DNA from: Symbiobacterium terraclitae
GTDB taxonomy: Bacteria; Bacillota; Sulfobacillia; Symbiobacteriales; Symbiobacteriaceae
Assembly (NCBI RefSeq): GCF_017874315.1
Contig: NZ_JAGGLG010000003.1
Span: 116,332-180,331 of the forward strand
Length of the DNA stretch: 64,000 bases
Direction: 5' to 3'
Shown here: positions 32,641-41,357 of the stretch, one piece after another
How the letters are laid out: each line of letters opens with the position of its first letter
Position numbering within the stretch: the first letter of the stretch is position 1
The notes under the pieces: model-generated
Told to the model about the DNA's origin: nothing
The model's database searches: none
Seen by the model: the letters and a program-made list of their open reading frames with translations, nothing else
Made by a program: the position numbers and the translations under genes

Positions 32641-32708
32641 TGGCCCCGCCGTCACCGTCGCTTCACGTTCCAACCAAGCCCGTCGACCCCTGCGACGTGG
32701 GTAACCGC

Positions 32709-32744
32709 CTGCACAAAGAAGGGTGCGCCCCGCAAGGCGCACCC
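32709..32744 (-). terminator. terminator of pheT
   Basis: On the minus strand GGGTGCGCC pairs with GGCGCACCC (32721-32729 with 32736-32744) and is followed by CTTCTTTGTGC. It begins 25 nt after the pheT stop. Confidence 0.85.
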
Positions 32745-32768
32745 TCCCCGATCATGTCGCAAGTTGAT

Positions 32769-35513
32769 TCAGCTCCGCAGCTCGGCGCCCAGCGCCTGCA
32801 GCGCCTCCCGGACCCGGTTGTGCACCGGCTCCAGCTCGGCGTCGGTGAGCGTGCGGTCGGCGGCCCGGTAGGTCAGCCGGTAGGCCAGCGAGCGCTTGCC
32901 CTCGCCCAGCCTCTCGTCCTGGTAGAGGTCGAACAGCCGCACGTCCTCCAGCAGCTCGCCGCCGGCCTCCCGGATCGCCGCCTCGAACCGGCTGGCGGGC
33001 GTGTCGAGGCCGACCACCATCGCCACGTCCCTGGCGACGGCGGGGAAGCGCGGCACGGGCCGGTAGGTGGCCTGGGGCGCCATCGCCGCCACCAGCGGGC
33101 CGAAGGCGACCTCCGCCACGTAGACCCGGCCGGGCAGCTCCCAGGCCTCCTGCACCCGCGGGTGCAGCTCGCCCAGGTGGCCGGCCGGCACGCCGTTCAG
33201 CAGCAGGGCAGCCTGCCGCCCCGGGTGCAGCACCGGGTTGGCGCTGGGCTCGAAGCTGGCGCCCTGCACGCCCAGCTCGGCCAGCAGGTGCTCGACCACG
33301 CCCTTCAGGGCGAAGAAGTCCGCAGGCTTCTCCGGGCTGCGCCAGCCCAGCGGGGCCAGGTTGCCGGTCATCGCCAGCCCCAGCACCAGCGGCTCGTCGG
33401 GCAGCTGCTGCCCCTCGACCGGCCGGTAGATGTGGCTGATCTCGAAGATGGCCAGGTCGCGGATCTGCCGGTTGACGTTGTACTTCACCGCGTCCAGCAG
33501 GCCCGGCAGCAGCAGGGTGCGCAGCGTGGAGCGCTCGTCGTACATCGGGTTGGCCAGCGTGAGGAAGTTCCGGTGGGGATCGTCCGCCGGCAGCCCCAAC
33601 ATGTCGTAAACGCGGGGGTGGATCAGCGAGTGCGTGAGCACCTCGGTGAGGCCCGCGCCGGCCAGCGCCCGCCGGGCGGCCAGCTTCGCCTCCGCCTGGG
33701 GGGTGCGGCCTCCCCGGGTCGAGGGCAGCGTCGGCAGCTCCAGCGGGATCTGGTCGTAGCCCTCGCAGCGGGCGATCTCCTCGATCAGGTCGACCTCGAT
33801 GGCGATGTCGCTGCGCCGGGTCGGCACCACGACGACCAGGATCTCGCCGCCCTCGCCGGCCTGCACCGCCTGCCCGGTCCCCGCCGCGGCCCCGCCGCTC
33901 ACCGCCGGCGCCTGACCGGCATCCGCCAGCACCTCGGCGTCCACGGTCGCCTCACCGCCGGCACCGGGCGTCGCCCCATGGCCCAGCAGCGCCTCGAGCC
34001 GCGCACCGGCCTCCTCCAGCGCGGCCCAGGCGGCGGAAGCCCACGCCCGGTACGACTCCGGGTCGGCGGGCACCGGCGAGACCTGGTGGATGGCGGTCCA
34101 GACCGGGCGGCCGCCCAGGTCCTCTCCCGCCTCCTCGCCCGGCTCGGGCGCGCCCTGGGCCAGGTCGGCGACCAGGTCGGCCGGGCGCAGCACCGCCATG
34201 CCCAGGCTCGTAAGGTGCTCGGCCATCCGCTCCGGCGACAGCTTCAGCCCGGTGAGGGCGTTGGCCCGGTCGGTGCGCAGCAGGATGACGGGCGGGACCG
34301 CCGGGCGCGGGTAGACGTCCACGCAGCCGGCGACCACGGTGCCGCCGGCCAGCCCGGCCATCAGCTGCGCGGCCCGGTCGGCGGCCCGGATGCAGCCGGA
34401 GGGGTCGACGCCCTTGGTGAACCGCTTGGACGCCTCGCTGGGCAGGTTGTACCGCAGCGCGGTGCGCCGGTTGTTGATGTTGTCGAAGTGGGCCGACTCG
34501 ATCAGGATGTCCACCGTCTGATCGGTGACCTCCGACTCCAGCCCGCCCATGACGCCGGCCAGGGCCACCGGCCCCTCGCCGTCGGCGATGACCAGCACGT
34601 TCTCGTCCAGCACGCGCTCCTGCCCGTCCAGGGTGGTGAAGCGCTCGCCGGCGCCGGCCCGGCGCACGATGATCTGCCGGCCGCGGATCTTCGCGTGGTC
34701 GAAGGTGTGCAGCGGCTGGCCCAGCTCCATCATGACGAAGTTGGCGATGTCCACAATGTTGTTGATGGGCCGCATCCCCGCCGCCCGGATCCGCGCCTGC
34801 AGCCAGAGCGGCGACGGGCCGACCTTCACCCCGCGCACCACCCGGGCCGCATAGCGGCTGCAGAGGTCGGGGGCGTCGATGCGCACGGCGATCAGGTCAT
34901 GCGCGTCCGTGCCCGGCGCGTCCTCGGTGTAGGTCGCGGGCAGGGCGACCTCCCCGCCCACCAGGGCGGCGACCTCCTGCGCCACGCCGATCAGCGACTG
35001 GCAGTGGGCGGCGTAGTTGGCCGTCAGGTCCAGCTCCATGATCCAGTCGTTGAGGCCCAGGACCTCGGCCACGTCCATGCCCGGCTCCAGCCCGTCCTCC
35101 GGGGGCAGGATCATGATACCGTCGGCGTCGTCGCCCACCTGCAGTTCCACCTCGGAGCAGAGCATGCCGTGGGACTCCACGCCCCGGAGCTTCTTGACCC
35201 CCATCTCCATGCCCGGCAGTTTCGAACCCGGCACCGCCGCCGGCACCAGCGCGCCCACCGTGACGTTCTGCGCGCCGGTGACGATCTGGAGCACGTTGCC
35301 CCCGCCCACGTCCACCTGGCAGACCCAGAGCGTGTCGGCGTTGGGGTGGCGCTCCAGCGCGACCACCCGGCCCACCACGACCCCCTCCACCCCGGGGTTG
35401 GCGGAGACCAGGTTCTCCACCACCACGCCCCGGGCGGTCAGCCGGTCGGCCAGCTCCCGCGGGGAGAGGTCCACAGCCACGTAATCCTTCAGCCAGTTGT
35501 AAGAAACCCGCAT
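32769..35513 (-). CDS. pheT: phenylalanyl-tRNA synthetase beta subunit
   Basis: The 914-residue beta subunit of the alpha2-beta2 PheRS. It has the N-terminal MRVSYNWLKDYVAVDLSP, the EMAP-like tRNA-binding domain (ALERHPNADTLWVCQVDVGG), the B3/4 editing domain, B5, the catalytic-like core (ARCEGYDQIPLELP, LLPGLLDAVKYNVNRQ) and the anticodon-binding FDX domain at the end (YRPVPRFPAVARDVAMVVGL; SLAYRLTYRAADRTLTD). It is about 110 residues longer than usual because of an Ala/Gly/Glu-rich insertion at about residues 445-556 within B5 (33847-34181). Start ATG 35513; cotranscribed with pheS, 19 nt apart. Confidence 0.96.
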   Translation of the reverse strand: MRVSYNWLKDYVAVDLSPRELADRLTARGVVVENLVSANPGVEGVVVGRVVALERHPNADTLWVCQVDVGGGNVLQIVTGAQNVTVGALVPAAVPGSKLPGMEMGVKKLRGVESHGMLCSEVELQVGDDADGIMILPPEDGLEPGMDVAEVLGLNDWIMELDLTANYAAHCQSLIGVAQEVAALVGGEVALPATYTEDAPGTDAHDLIAVRIDAPDLCSRYAARVVRGVKVGPSPLWLQARIRAAGMRPINNIVDIANFVMMELGQPLHTFDHAKIRGRQIIVRRAGAGERFTTLDGQERVLDENVLVIADGEGPVALAGVMGGLESEVTDQTVDILIESAHFDNINNRRTALRYNLPSEASKRFTKGVDPSGCIRAADRAAQLMAGLAGGTVVAGCVDVYPRPAVPPVILLRTDRANALTGLKLSPERMAEHLTSLGMAVLRPADLVADLAQGAPEPGEEAGEDLGGRPVWTAIHQVSPVPADPESYRAWASAAWAALEEAGARLEALLGHGATPGAGGEATVDAEVLADAGQAPAVSGGAAAGTGQAVQAGEGGEILVVVVPTRRSDIAIEVDLIEEIARCEGYDQIPLELPTLPSTRGGRTPQAEAKLAARRALAGAGLTEVLTHSLIHPRVYDMLGLPADDPHRNFLTLANPMYDERSTLRTLLLPGLLDAVKYNVNRQIRDLAIFEISHIYRPVEGQQLPDEPLVLGLAMTGNLAPLGWRSPEKPADFFALKGVVEHLLAELGVQGASFEPSANPVLHPGRQAALLLNGVPAGHLGELHPRVQEAWELPGRVYVAEVAFGPLVAAMAPQATYRPVPRFPAVARDVAMVVGLDTPASRFEAAIREAGGELLEDVRLFDLYQDERLGEGKRSLAYRLTYRAADRTLTDAELEPVHNRVREALQALGAELRS

Positions 35514-35532
35514 CTGTGCCGCCTCCCCTCGC

Positions 35533-36564
35533 CTAGAACTGCCGCAGGAACCGCATGTCGTTGTTGACGAAGTGCCGGATGTCCTCGATGCCGTACATCA
35601 GCATCGCCACCCGCTCCGGGCCGTAGCCGAAGGCCCAGCCCGAGACCTCCTCGGGGTCGTAGCCGCCGGCCCGGAGCACGTTGGGGTGCACCATGCCCGA
35701 GCCGCCGATCTCGATCCAGCCCGAGCCCTTGCAGGTGCGGCAGCCCTTCCCGCCGCAGAAGATGCAGGAGATGTCCATCTCCGCCGAGGGCTCCGTGAAG
35801 GGGAAGTAGGAGGGCCGGAGCCGGATGCCGACGTTCGGGCCGAAGAGACCCCGGGCCATCTCGGTGAGGGCGCCCTTCAGCGAGGCCATGGTGATGCCCC
35901 GGTCGATGACCAGCCCCTCGACCTGGTGGAACATCATGGCGTGGGTCGCGTCCTCGAAGTCGCGCCGGAAGACGCGGCCGGGGCAGATGATCTTCACCGG
36001 GGTGCGGCCCTTGGCGACCTCCAGCATGTAGCGGATCTGCGTGTTGGAGGTGTGCGTGCGCAGCAGCACCTCGTCGGTGAGGAAGAGCGAGTCCTGCGCG
36101 TCGCGCGCCGGGTGGCCCTTGGGAATGTTCAGCGCCTCGAAGTTGTACCAGTCGGTCTCCACCTGGCGGGACTCGGCCACCTCGTAGCCCATGGCGATGA
36201 AGATCTCCTCGATGCGGTGGATCACCTGGTTGAGGATGTGCAGGTGGCCCCGCCGGACCGGCTCCCCGGGCAGGGTGACGTCCAGCCGCTCACGCGCGAG
36301 CCGGGCCTCAAGCTCGGCGGCGGCCAGGTGCGCCTCCCGGGCGTCGAGCGCTGCGGTGATCGCCTGCTTGATCTCGTTGCCCAGCGCGCCCATCGCCTTG
36401 CGCTCCTCGACGGTGGGGAGCTGGCCCAGCCCGCCCAGGACACGGCTCAGGTCCGACTTCTTGCCCAGGTAGCGCACCCGCATCTCCTGGACCGCCCCCA
36501 CGTCGGGGGCCGCTGCGATGGCGGCGAGCGCCTCGTCGCGCAACTTCAGCAACTGCTCCTTCAA
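35533..36564 (-). CDS. pheS: phenylalanyl-tRNA synthetase alpha subunit
   Basis: The 343-residue catalytic subunit. An N-terminal coiled coil ([16 protein letters not shown]) is followed by the class II core: motif 2 [20 protein letters not shown] and motif 3 [20 protein letters not shown], plus [15 protein letters not shown] 36564 is chosen: GGAGG is 8 nt upstream, and the product then starts MKEQL like other PheS. The GTG nine bases earlier overlaps the Shine-Dalgarno. Controlled by a T-box leader with TTC specifier. Confidence 0.97.
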   Translation of the reverse strand: MKEQLLKLRDEALAAIAAAPDVGAVQEMRVRYLGKKSDLSRVLGGLGQLPTVEERKAMGALGNEIKQAITAALDAREAHLAAAELEARLARERLDVTLPGEPVRRGHLHILNQVIHRIEEIFIAMGYEVAESRQVETDWYNFEALNIPKGHPARDAQDSLFLTDEVLLRTHTSNTQIRYMLEVAKGRTPVKIICPGRVFRRDFEDATHAMMFHQVEGLVIDRGITMASLKGALTEMARGLFGPNVGIRLRPSYFPFTEPSAEMDISCIFCGGKGCRTCKGSGWIEIGGSGMVHPNVLRAGGYDPEEVSGWAFGYGPERVAMLMYGIEDIRHFVNNDMRFLRQF

Positions 36565-36574
36565 CAAGGCCACC

Positions 36575-36917
36575 TCCGAAAATCAAAATGAGCGCCTTCG
36601 TCCCACCAACGGGACGAAAGCGCTCGCTTCCGCGGTACCACCCGAGTTGAGCCCATGCGGGCTCCGCTCTTGACAGGCGCCAGCACGCCGCCCTCCTGTA
36701 ACGGGAAGGACCCGTCCCCGCCTACTGGGCTTTGACCGTGCCGTTCAGCAGGGCAGCTCCGGAGGGAACTTCACGCGACGGGTGGAGAGCCGGCTTGCAG
36801 TCGGGGCACGGCCTCCCTGGACACCACCGCTGTCGGCTACTTTCCTCCATCACAGCCGATTGCCACGTAGACCAAACCTGTGGGGATGAGTATAGCAAAT
36901 GGCTACTGGACTGTAAA
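36575..36917 (-). promoter_or_regulatory. T-box riboswitch and promoter of pheST
   Basis: Promoter TTTACA (36912-36917), 17 nt, TATACT (36889-36894) on the minus strand; the -35 lies inside the end of the yqzL-like gene. The leader contains TGAAG followed by TTC (36766-36768), the Phe specifier, then the T-box GGGTGGTACCGCG (36631-36643). A 15-bp terminator stem (36590-36604 with 36611-36625) is followed by ATTTTGATTTT. TGGT suits ACCA of tRNA-Phe. Confidence 0.92.
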
Positions 36918-37001
36918 GCGCTTGTAGAGCAAGTAGGCGATGACGGAACCGGTGTGGGAGAAGATGGTCCAGAGCACCTCTGCGGTAGCGGAGTTGTTCA
37001 C
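36903..37001 (-). CDS. yqzL: YqzL-like protein
   Basis: A 32-residue product, MNNSATAEVLWTIFSHTGSV then IAYLLYKRFTVQ. The pattern W.iF..TG.i..YLLYK is that of the YqzL family, tiny proteins of unknown function in spore-forming Firmicutes. GTG 37001 has GGGAGGGAG 7 nt upstream and a perfect TATAAT promoter further up. Its last codons contain the -35 of the pheST promoter. Too short for most gene finders. Confidence 0.8.
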   Translation of the reverse strand: MNNSATAEVLWTIFSHTGSVIAYLLYKRFTVQ

Positions 37002-37049
37002 GCCGCCACTCCCTCCCTCTACCCTTGTTCGATTTGTCCGACATCTGGT

Positions 37050-37078
37050 ATTATACCACGCCCGCACCTGTCCCTCAA
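37050..37078 (-). promoter_or_regulatory. promoter of the yqzL-like gene
   Basis: TTGAGG (37073-37078), 17 nt, perfect TATAAT (37050-37055) on the minus strand, about 50 nt before the GTG start. Confidence 0.8.
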
Positions 37079-37132
37079 GGCTTTACAGCAGAAGCGTCAT
37101 AAAGAGACATCGAACTGAAGGGCGTGCGCCAT

Positions 37133-37924
37133 TCAGGCCTGCTGCCGCAGCGCCTCGTAGACCATGAGCGCCGCGGCCACGCCTGCGTTCAGCGACTCGG
37201 TGGGCCCGACCATCGGGATGGAGACCACGCCGTCGGCCTCCTGGCGGGCCAGCGGCGAGGGGCCGGCGCCCTCGTTGCCGATGACGACCGCCGCCCGGGT
37301 GAGCGTCGCCTCCCAGGGAGACAGGGCGCCGCCGGCATCCGCCACGTAGATGCGCCGACCCCGGGCCCGCAGCCCCCGCAGGGCCGCGTCGAGGCCCAGC
37401 TTCACCACCGGCAGCCGGAAGAGCGAGCCCATCGCTCCCCGCACCACCTTGGGGTTGTAGGGGTCCACCCCGCCCGCCACCACGGCGCCGCCGCCGCCCA
37501 GCGCCTCCAGCGTCCGGACGACGGTGCCCAGGTTGCCGGGGTCCTGCAGGTTGTCCAGCACCAGCACCAGCCCCGGCCCCAGGTCGTCCAGTGCCCAGGG
37601 CCGCGGCCGGAAGACGCCCACGACGCCCTGCGGGGTCTGGGTGTCGGCGGCCCGCTCCAGGGCTTCCGGCGTGGCACGGTAGAGCGGCACGCCCCGGGCC
37701 GACGCCGCGCACAGCAGCTCGGCGCCCCGGGGGCGCTCCGCCAGGTCGGGCGAGTAGAGGAGGTAGGCCACCTCCACCCCCGCCGCCAGCGCCTCCTCGA
37801 CGAGCCGCACGCCCTCCATGTGGGCGAGGCCCGCCGCCTCCCGCTCCCGGCGCTCCCGGGCGAGGAGGCGGGCCTGTTGAACCAGTCTGTGCTTGGGCCC
37901 CAGCGGGGCCTCGTGGCTGCTCAT
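37133..37924 (-). CDS. TrmH/SpoU family RNA 2'-O-methyltransferase
   Basis: SpoU-type SPOUT methyltransferase, 263 residues, acting on rRNA or tRNA with S-adenosylmethionine. An N-terminal substrate-binding domain (HMEGVRLVEEALAAGVEVAY) precedes the trefoil-knot domain: motif 1 LVLDNLQDPGNLGTVVRTLE, motif 2 VVIGNEGAGPSPLA, motif 3 VSIPMVGPTESLNAGVAAAL. The usual pattern in Firmicutes is a SpoU gene just upstream of pheS, which holds here (same strand, yqzL between). ATG 37924 overlaps the ktrA stop by 4 nt. Exact target cannot be told. Confidence 0.92.
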   Translation of the reverse strand: MSSHEAPLGPKHRLVQQARLLARERREREAAGLAHMEGVRLVEEALAAGVEVAYLLYSPDLAERPRGAELLCAASARGVPLYRATPEALERAADTQTPQGVVGVFRPRPWALDDLGPGLVLVLDNLQDPGNLGTVVRTLEALGGGGAVVAGGVDPYNPKVVRGAMGSLFRLPVVKLGLDAALRGLRARGRRIYVADAGGALSPWEATLTRAAVVIGNEGAGPSPLARQEADGVVSIPMVGPTESLNAGVAAALMVYEALRQQA

Positions 37925-38586
37925 TGCTGCTGCAACATCCTCTCCAGCTGCTTGACGCCCTCTTTGCTCCCCAGCAGCACCAGGTGGTCGCCGGGCTTGA
38001 TCTGGTCGGTGGCCAGCGGCGCCGCATTGATGTGCTCGCCGGACTTCAGGGCCAGCACCGAGATGCCGAAGCGGGCCCGCAGGTTAGCCTCCCGCAGGGT
38101 CAGGCCCTCCAGCTGGGGCGGCGCCTCCATCTCCATGATGGTGTACTCCGGCGAGAGCTCGATGTAGTCGATCTCGCTCCCGGTGAGCAGGGAGTGGGCC
38201 ACCCGGGCGCCCATGTCGCGCTCGGGGTAGAAGACCCGGTCGGCGCCCACCTTCTCGAGGGTGCGGCCGTGCAGCTCGCTCATCGCCTTGGCCACCACCA
38301 GGGGCACGCCCTGCTCCTTCAGGAGGACGGTCGTCAGGATCGAGGCCTCGACGTCGTTGCCGATGGCGACGACGCCGACGTCGAAGTTGCGCAGGCCCAG
38401 GGCCCGGAGCGCATCCTCGTCGGTGGAGTCGCAGGCCACGACGTGGGTGAGTTCCGCGGCGAAGTGGTCCACCCGGTCCTGGTTCTGGTCGATGCCCAGC
38501 ACCTCGTGGCCCATGCGCTGCAGGTGCAGCGCCACGCTGGACCCGAACCGGCCCAGTCCGACCACGACGATCGTCTTGCGGCTCAT
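37921..38586 (-). CDS. ktrA: Ktr/Trk potassium uptake regulatory subunit (KtrA-like)
   Basis: A 221-residue cytoplasmic gating subunit: RCK_N domain with GxGxxG (VVVGLGRFGSSVALHLQRMG), DQNQDRV binding the adenine ribose, and RCK_C domain from about 140 (LEGLTLREANLRARFG). It binds ATP/ADP, NAD(H) or c-di-AMP to control the KtrB pore. Start ATG 38586. Its ATG overlaps the stop of the TrkH/KtrB gene by 4 nt, so the three genes with the second KtrA form a potassium uptake operon. Confidence 0.93.
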   Translation of the reverse strand: MSRKTIVVVGLGRFGSSVALHLQRMGHEVLGIDQNQDRVDHFAAELTHVVACDSTDEDALRALGLRNFDVGVVAIGNDVEASILTTVLLKEQGVPLVVAKAMSELHGRTLEKVGADRVFYPERDMGARVAHSLLTGSEIDYIELSPEYTIMEMEAPPQLEGLTLREANLRARFGISVLALKSGEHINAAPLATDQIKPGDHLVLLGSKEGVKQLERMLQQQ

Positions 38587-39953
38587 CCGATCATCACCCG
38601 CTCCTCCGGATATTCGATGTGCGCCCGCTCCCGGCGCCGCTGGGCCAGGGCCACGGCGGCGGTGAGCGGCCCGATGCGGCCGATGTACATGGTGAGGGCG
38701 ATCAGCAGGCGGCCGGGGATACTTAGGTGGGGCGTGACCCCCGTCGTGAGCCCTACGGTGGAAAAGGCCGAGGTGCCCTCGAACAGCACGTCGGCGATGG
38801 TGACCGGGTTGCCGGGGTCGGAGACCACGTGGCTCTCGGTCACCAGCAGCAGACCGCCCACGACGACGATGATGGCCATGGCCATCGCGGCGATGGCGAT
38901 CGCCCTGTCCAGCAGCTCCCGGGGCAGCCGCCGGCCCATCACCTGGATCTCCTCAGTTCCGCGCACGGTCGCCCGCACGGCCAGGATGATCACCGCGAAG
39001 GTGGTCGTCCTGATGCCGCCCCCCGTGCCGCCGGGGGAGCCGCCGATGTACATCAGCACGATGGCCACCAGCAGGGCGGCGTAGGCCATCCTCCCCATGG
39101 AGATGGACTCAAAGCCGGCAGTACGGAACGTGACCGAGGTGAAGAGGGCGTTGAAGAACTTGTCCGGGAACGGCAGCGGCCCCAGGGTCGCCGGATTGCC
39201 GTACTCCAGCGCCAGGATGAGCAGCGTGCCCGCGACCAGCAGCCCGCCCGTGACCACCAGCACGATCTTGGTCTGCAGGGCAAAGCGCTCCCACCGCCGC
39301 TGGCGCCACACGTCCTGCATCACGATGAAACCTATCCCGCCGAGCAGGATCAACCCGGCCACGACCAGCAGAATGAACGGATCCCGGTTGAAGATGCGCA
39401 GCGACTGAGATGTGAGGTCGAAGCCCGCGTTGTTGAAGGCGGTGATCGCGTGGAACACCCCAAAGTAGAGCGCCTGCCCGGGGGGGTAGTAGGCGAGGAA
39501 GCGCAGGGTGAGCAGCGCGGCGCCCACCGCCTCGACGATCAGGGTGGTCGTGATGATGCTGCGGGTCGTCTTCACCACCCCGGCGATGGAGAAGGAGCCG
39601 AGGGCCTCCTGCATCATCAGCCGCTCCTGCAGCCCGATGCGCCGGCCCGTCACCAGGAACATCATCGTGGAGAGGCTCATGATGCCGAGGCCGCCCGCCT
39701 GGACCAACAGCATCAGGACGACCTCACCGAAGGTGCTGAAGGTAGTCGCCACGTCCACCACCGCCAGCCCGGTGACGCAGACGGCCGAGGTGGCCATGAA
39801 GAGGGCGTCCACCAGCGTGAGCTGCTGCCCCGGCTCGTGAGCGATCGGCAGGGCGAGCAGGATGGTGCCCGTGAAGATCATCAGTGCGAAGCCAAGGGCC
39901 AGGGCCTGCGGCGGGGTGAACGATGGCGCCCTCCGGCGCTGCTCCAATGCCAT
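38583..39953 (-). CDS. ktrB: TrkH/KtrB family potassium channel subunit
   Basis: A 456-residue integral membrane protein with four M1-P-M2 repeats. The selectivity-filter glycines are visible in FMATSAVCVTGLAVVD, AFNNAGFDLTS, RTAGFESISMG and EGTSAFSTVGLTTGV. Fits KtrB. ATG 39953 with GGGGAGGG upstream. Flanked on both sides by KtrA-like genes, an arrangement consistent with two alternative regulators for one pore. Confidence 0.94.
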   Translation of the reverse strand: MALEQRRRAPSFTPPQALALGFALMIFTGTILLALPIAHEPGQQLTLVDALFMATSAVCVTGLAVVDVATTFSTFGEVVLMLLVQAGGLGIMSLSTMMFLVTGRRIGLQERLMMQEALGSFSIAGVVKTTRSIITTTLIVEAVGAALLTLRFLAYYPPGQALYFGVFHAITAFNNAGFDLTSQSLRIFNRDPFILLVVAGLILLGGIGFIVMQDVWRQRRWERFALQTKIVLVVTGGLLVAGTLLILALEYGNPATLGPLPFPDKFFNALFTSVTFRTAGFESISMGRMAYAALLVAIVLMYIGGSPGGTGGGIRTTTFAVIILAVRATVRGTEEIQVMGRRLPRELLDRAIAIAAMAMAIIVVVGGLLLVTESHVVSDPGNPVTIADVLFEGTSAFSTVGLTTGVTPHLSIPGRLLIALTMYIGRIGPLTAAVALAQRRRERAHIEYPEERVMIG

Positions 39954-39968
39954 GCTCCGCCCTCCCCG

Positions 39969-40619
39969 CTACTCGCCCTGCAGCCGGGTGATGCCCCCGG
40001 CCGACCCGATGACCACCATCACGTCGCCCTCGGCGATGCGCTCCTGGGCGCGGGGCGAGACGATCACCCGGTTCCCCCGCTTGATGGCCATCACGTTCAA
40101 GCCGTAGCGGTGGGGCAGGTCCAGCTCCTGCAGGCTCCGGCCCAGCACCATCCTGGGCGGCGTGATCTCGGCCATGCCGTACTCGTCGGAGAGGCGCACG
40201 TAGTCGATGATGCCGCCCGTGGCGATGTTGCTGGCCACGCGGATGCCCATGTCGCGCTGGGGGTAGACGACCCGGTCGACGCCCAGGTGCTTCAGGATGC
40301 GTCCGTGGGCCTCGTCCTGCGCCTTGGCCACCAGGTGCGGCACGCCCATGTCGCGGCAGTTGAGGACGGTGATCACGCTGGCCTCCACGTTGTCGCCGAT
40401 GGCCACGACTACGGTATCGAACTCGTTGATGCGCAGGGCCCGGAGCGCGGCCGGGTCGGTGCAGTCGGCCCGGACGACGCGGCTCAGCACGGGCGCCAGC
40501 TCGTCCACCCGGGCCTCGCTCACGTCCACCGCCAGCACGTACTGGCCCATCTCGACGAGCACCCGGGCCACGCTGGCACCGAAACGCCCGAGTCCGATTA
40601 CCGCATATCGCTTGCGCAT
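39969..40619 (-). CDS. second KtrA-like potassium uptake regulatory subunit
   Basis: A 216-residue KtrA paralogue with RCK_N (YAVIGLGRFGASVARVLVEM, VDVSEARVDELAPVL) and RCK_C (PRMVLGRSLQELDLPHRYG). It is similar to the product of 37921-38586 along its whole length. ATG 40619 with GGGAG upstream; the reading frame continues 24 codons upstream without homology. It is the first gene of the potassium operon. Likely senses nucleotides or c-di-AMP. Confidence 0.92.
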   Translation of the reverse strand: MRKRYAVIGLGRFGASVARVLVEMGQYVLAVDVSEARVDELAPVLSRVVRADCTDPAALRALRINEFDTVVVAIGDNVEASVITVLNCRDMGVPHLVAKAQDEAHGRILKHLGVDRVVYPQRDMGIRVASNIATGGIIDYVRLSDEYGMAEITPPRMVLGRSLQELDLPHRYGLNVMAIKRGNRVIVSPRAQERIAEGDVMVVIGSAGGITRLQGE

Positions 40620-40689
40620 CGTCGCTGCTCCCTTCGCTGACGGGTGAGTGCCCGGTGTCGCTAGCACCCAATATACTCCAACTCCGGAC

Positions 40690-40719
40690 AAGTGGAAAGC
40701 CCACCCGGGAAGGGTGGGC
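40690..40719 (-). terminator. terminator of the infC-rpmI-rplT operon
   Basis: An 8-bp stem GCCCACCC/GGGTGGGC (40699-40706 with 40712-40719) with a 5-nt loop, followed on the minus strand by TTTCCACTT. It begins 14 nt after the rplT stop. Confidence 0.75.
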
Positions 40720-40732
40720 GTGAGGAACGATG

Positions 40733-41086
40733 TTACAGGCTGGCCTTGGCCTTCTCCACCAGGGCGGAGAAGCCGGGGGCGTCGTTGACGGCGATGTCGG
40801 CCAGGACCTTGCGGTTCAGCTGCACGCCGGCCTTGCTGAGGCCGTTCATGAACTGGCTGTAGGACAGGCCGTTCATGCGGGCAGCAGCGTTGATCCGGGC
40901 GATCCAGAGCCGCCGGAAATTGCGCTTCTTCTGCCGCCGGTCGCGCCGGGCGTAGTAGAGCGCCTTCATCACGGTCTCGTTGGCGGGGCGGAACAGCTTG
41001 CTCTTGCCGCCCCAGTAGCCCTTGGCCAGCTTCAGGATCTTCTTATGACGAGCACGGGTGGTCTTCCCGGCCTTGATGCGCGCCAT
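40733..41086 (-). CDS. rplT: 50S ribosomal protein L20
   Basis: A 117-residue L20, starting [20 protein letters not shown] and containing [20 protein letters not shown] and [21 protein letters not shown]20 binds 23S rRNA early in 50S assembly and represses its own operon by binding the infC leader in Bacillus. ATG 41086, last gene of infC-rpmI-rplT. Confidence 0.99.
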   Translation of the reverse strand: MARIKAGKTTRARHKKILKLAKGYWGGKSKLFRPANETVMKALYYARRDRRQKKRNFRRLWIARINAAARMNGLSYSQFMNGLSKAGVQLNRKVLADIAVNDAPGFSALVEKAKASL

Positions 41087-41146
41087 GTTGCTCTCCTCCT
41101 CTATCTCGTCCGGAGCCCCGCCCCGGAGCGGTGAACTCTGAATGGA

Positions 41147-41341
41147 CTAGTGGGGCAGGATCTCGCGGATATTCTTCTGGAACGCCTTGGAGAGGACGAG
41201 GTTCCGCTTCAGGGCCCGAATCCGGTTCTCCCGCTTGTGGGTGTTCTTGTGGTGCTTGTTGGTGGGGTAATGCTTGACCAGGCCGCTGCCGGTCAGCTTG
41301 AAGCGCTTGGCAGCGCCGCGATGGGACTTCATCTTGGGCAT
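41147..41341 (-). CDS. rpmI: 50S ribosomal protein L35
   Basis: A 64-residue L35, MPKMKSHRGAAKRFKLTGSG with the basic KHHKNTHKRENRIRALKR segment, identical in layout to other L35 proteins. ATG 41341. Middle gene of the operon, 16 nt after infC. Confidence 0.99.
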   Translation of the reverse strand: MPKMKSHRGAAKRFKLTGSGLVKHYPTNKHHKNTHKRENRIRALKRNLVLSKAFQKNIREILPH

Positions 41342-41357
41342 GGTCGGGTATTCCTCC

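Noticed and set aside
32628..35567. 979-codon open frame on the plus strand
   Set aside because: Antisense shadow of pheT; its peptide is arginine/histidine-rich low complexity with no motif.
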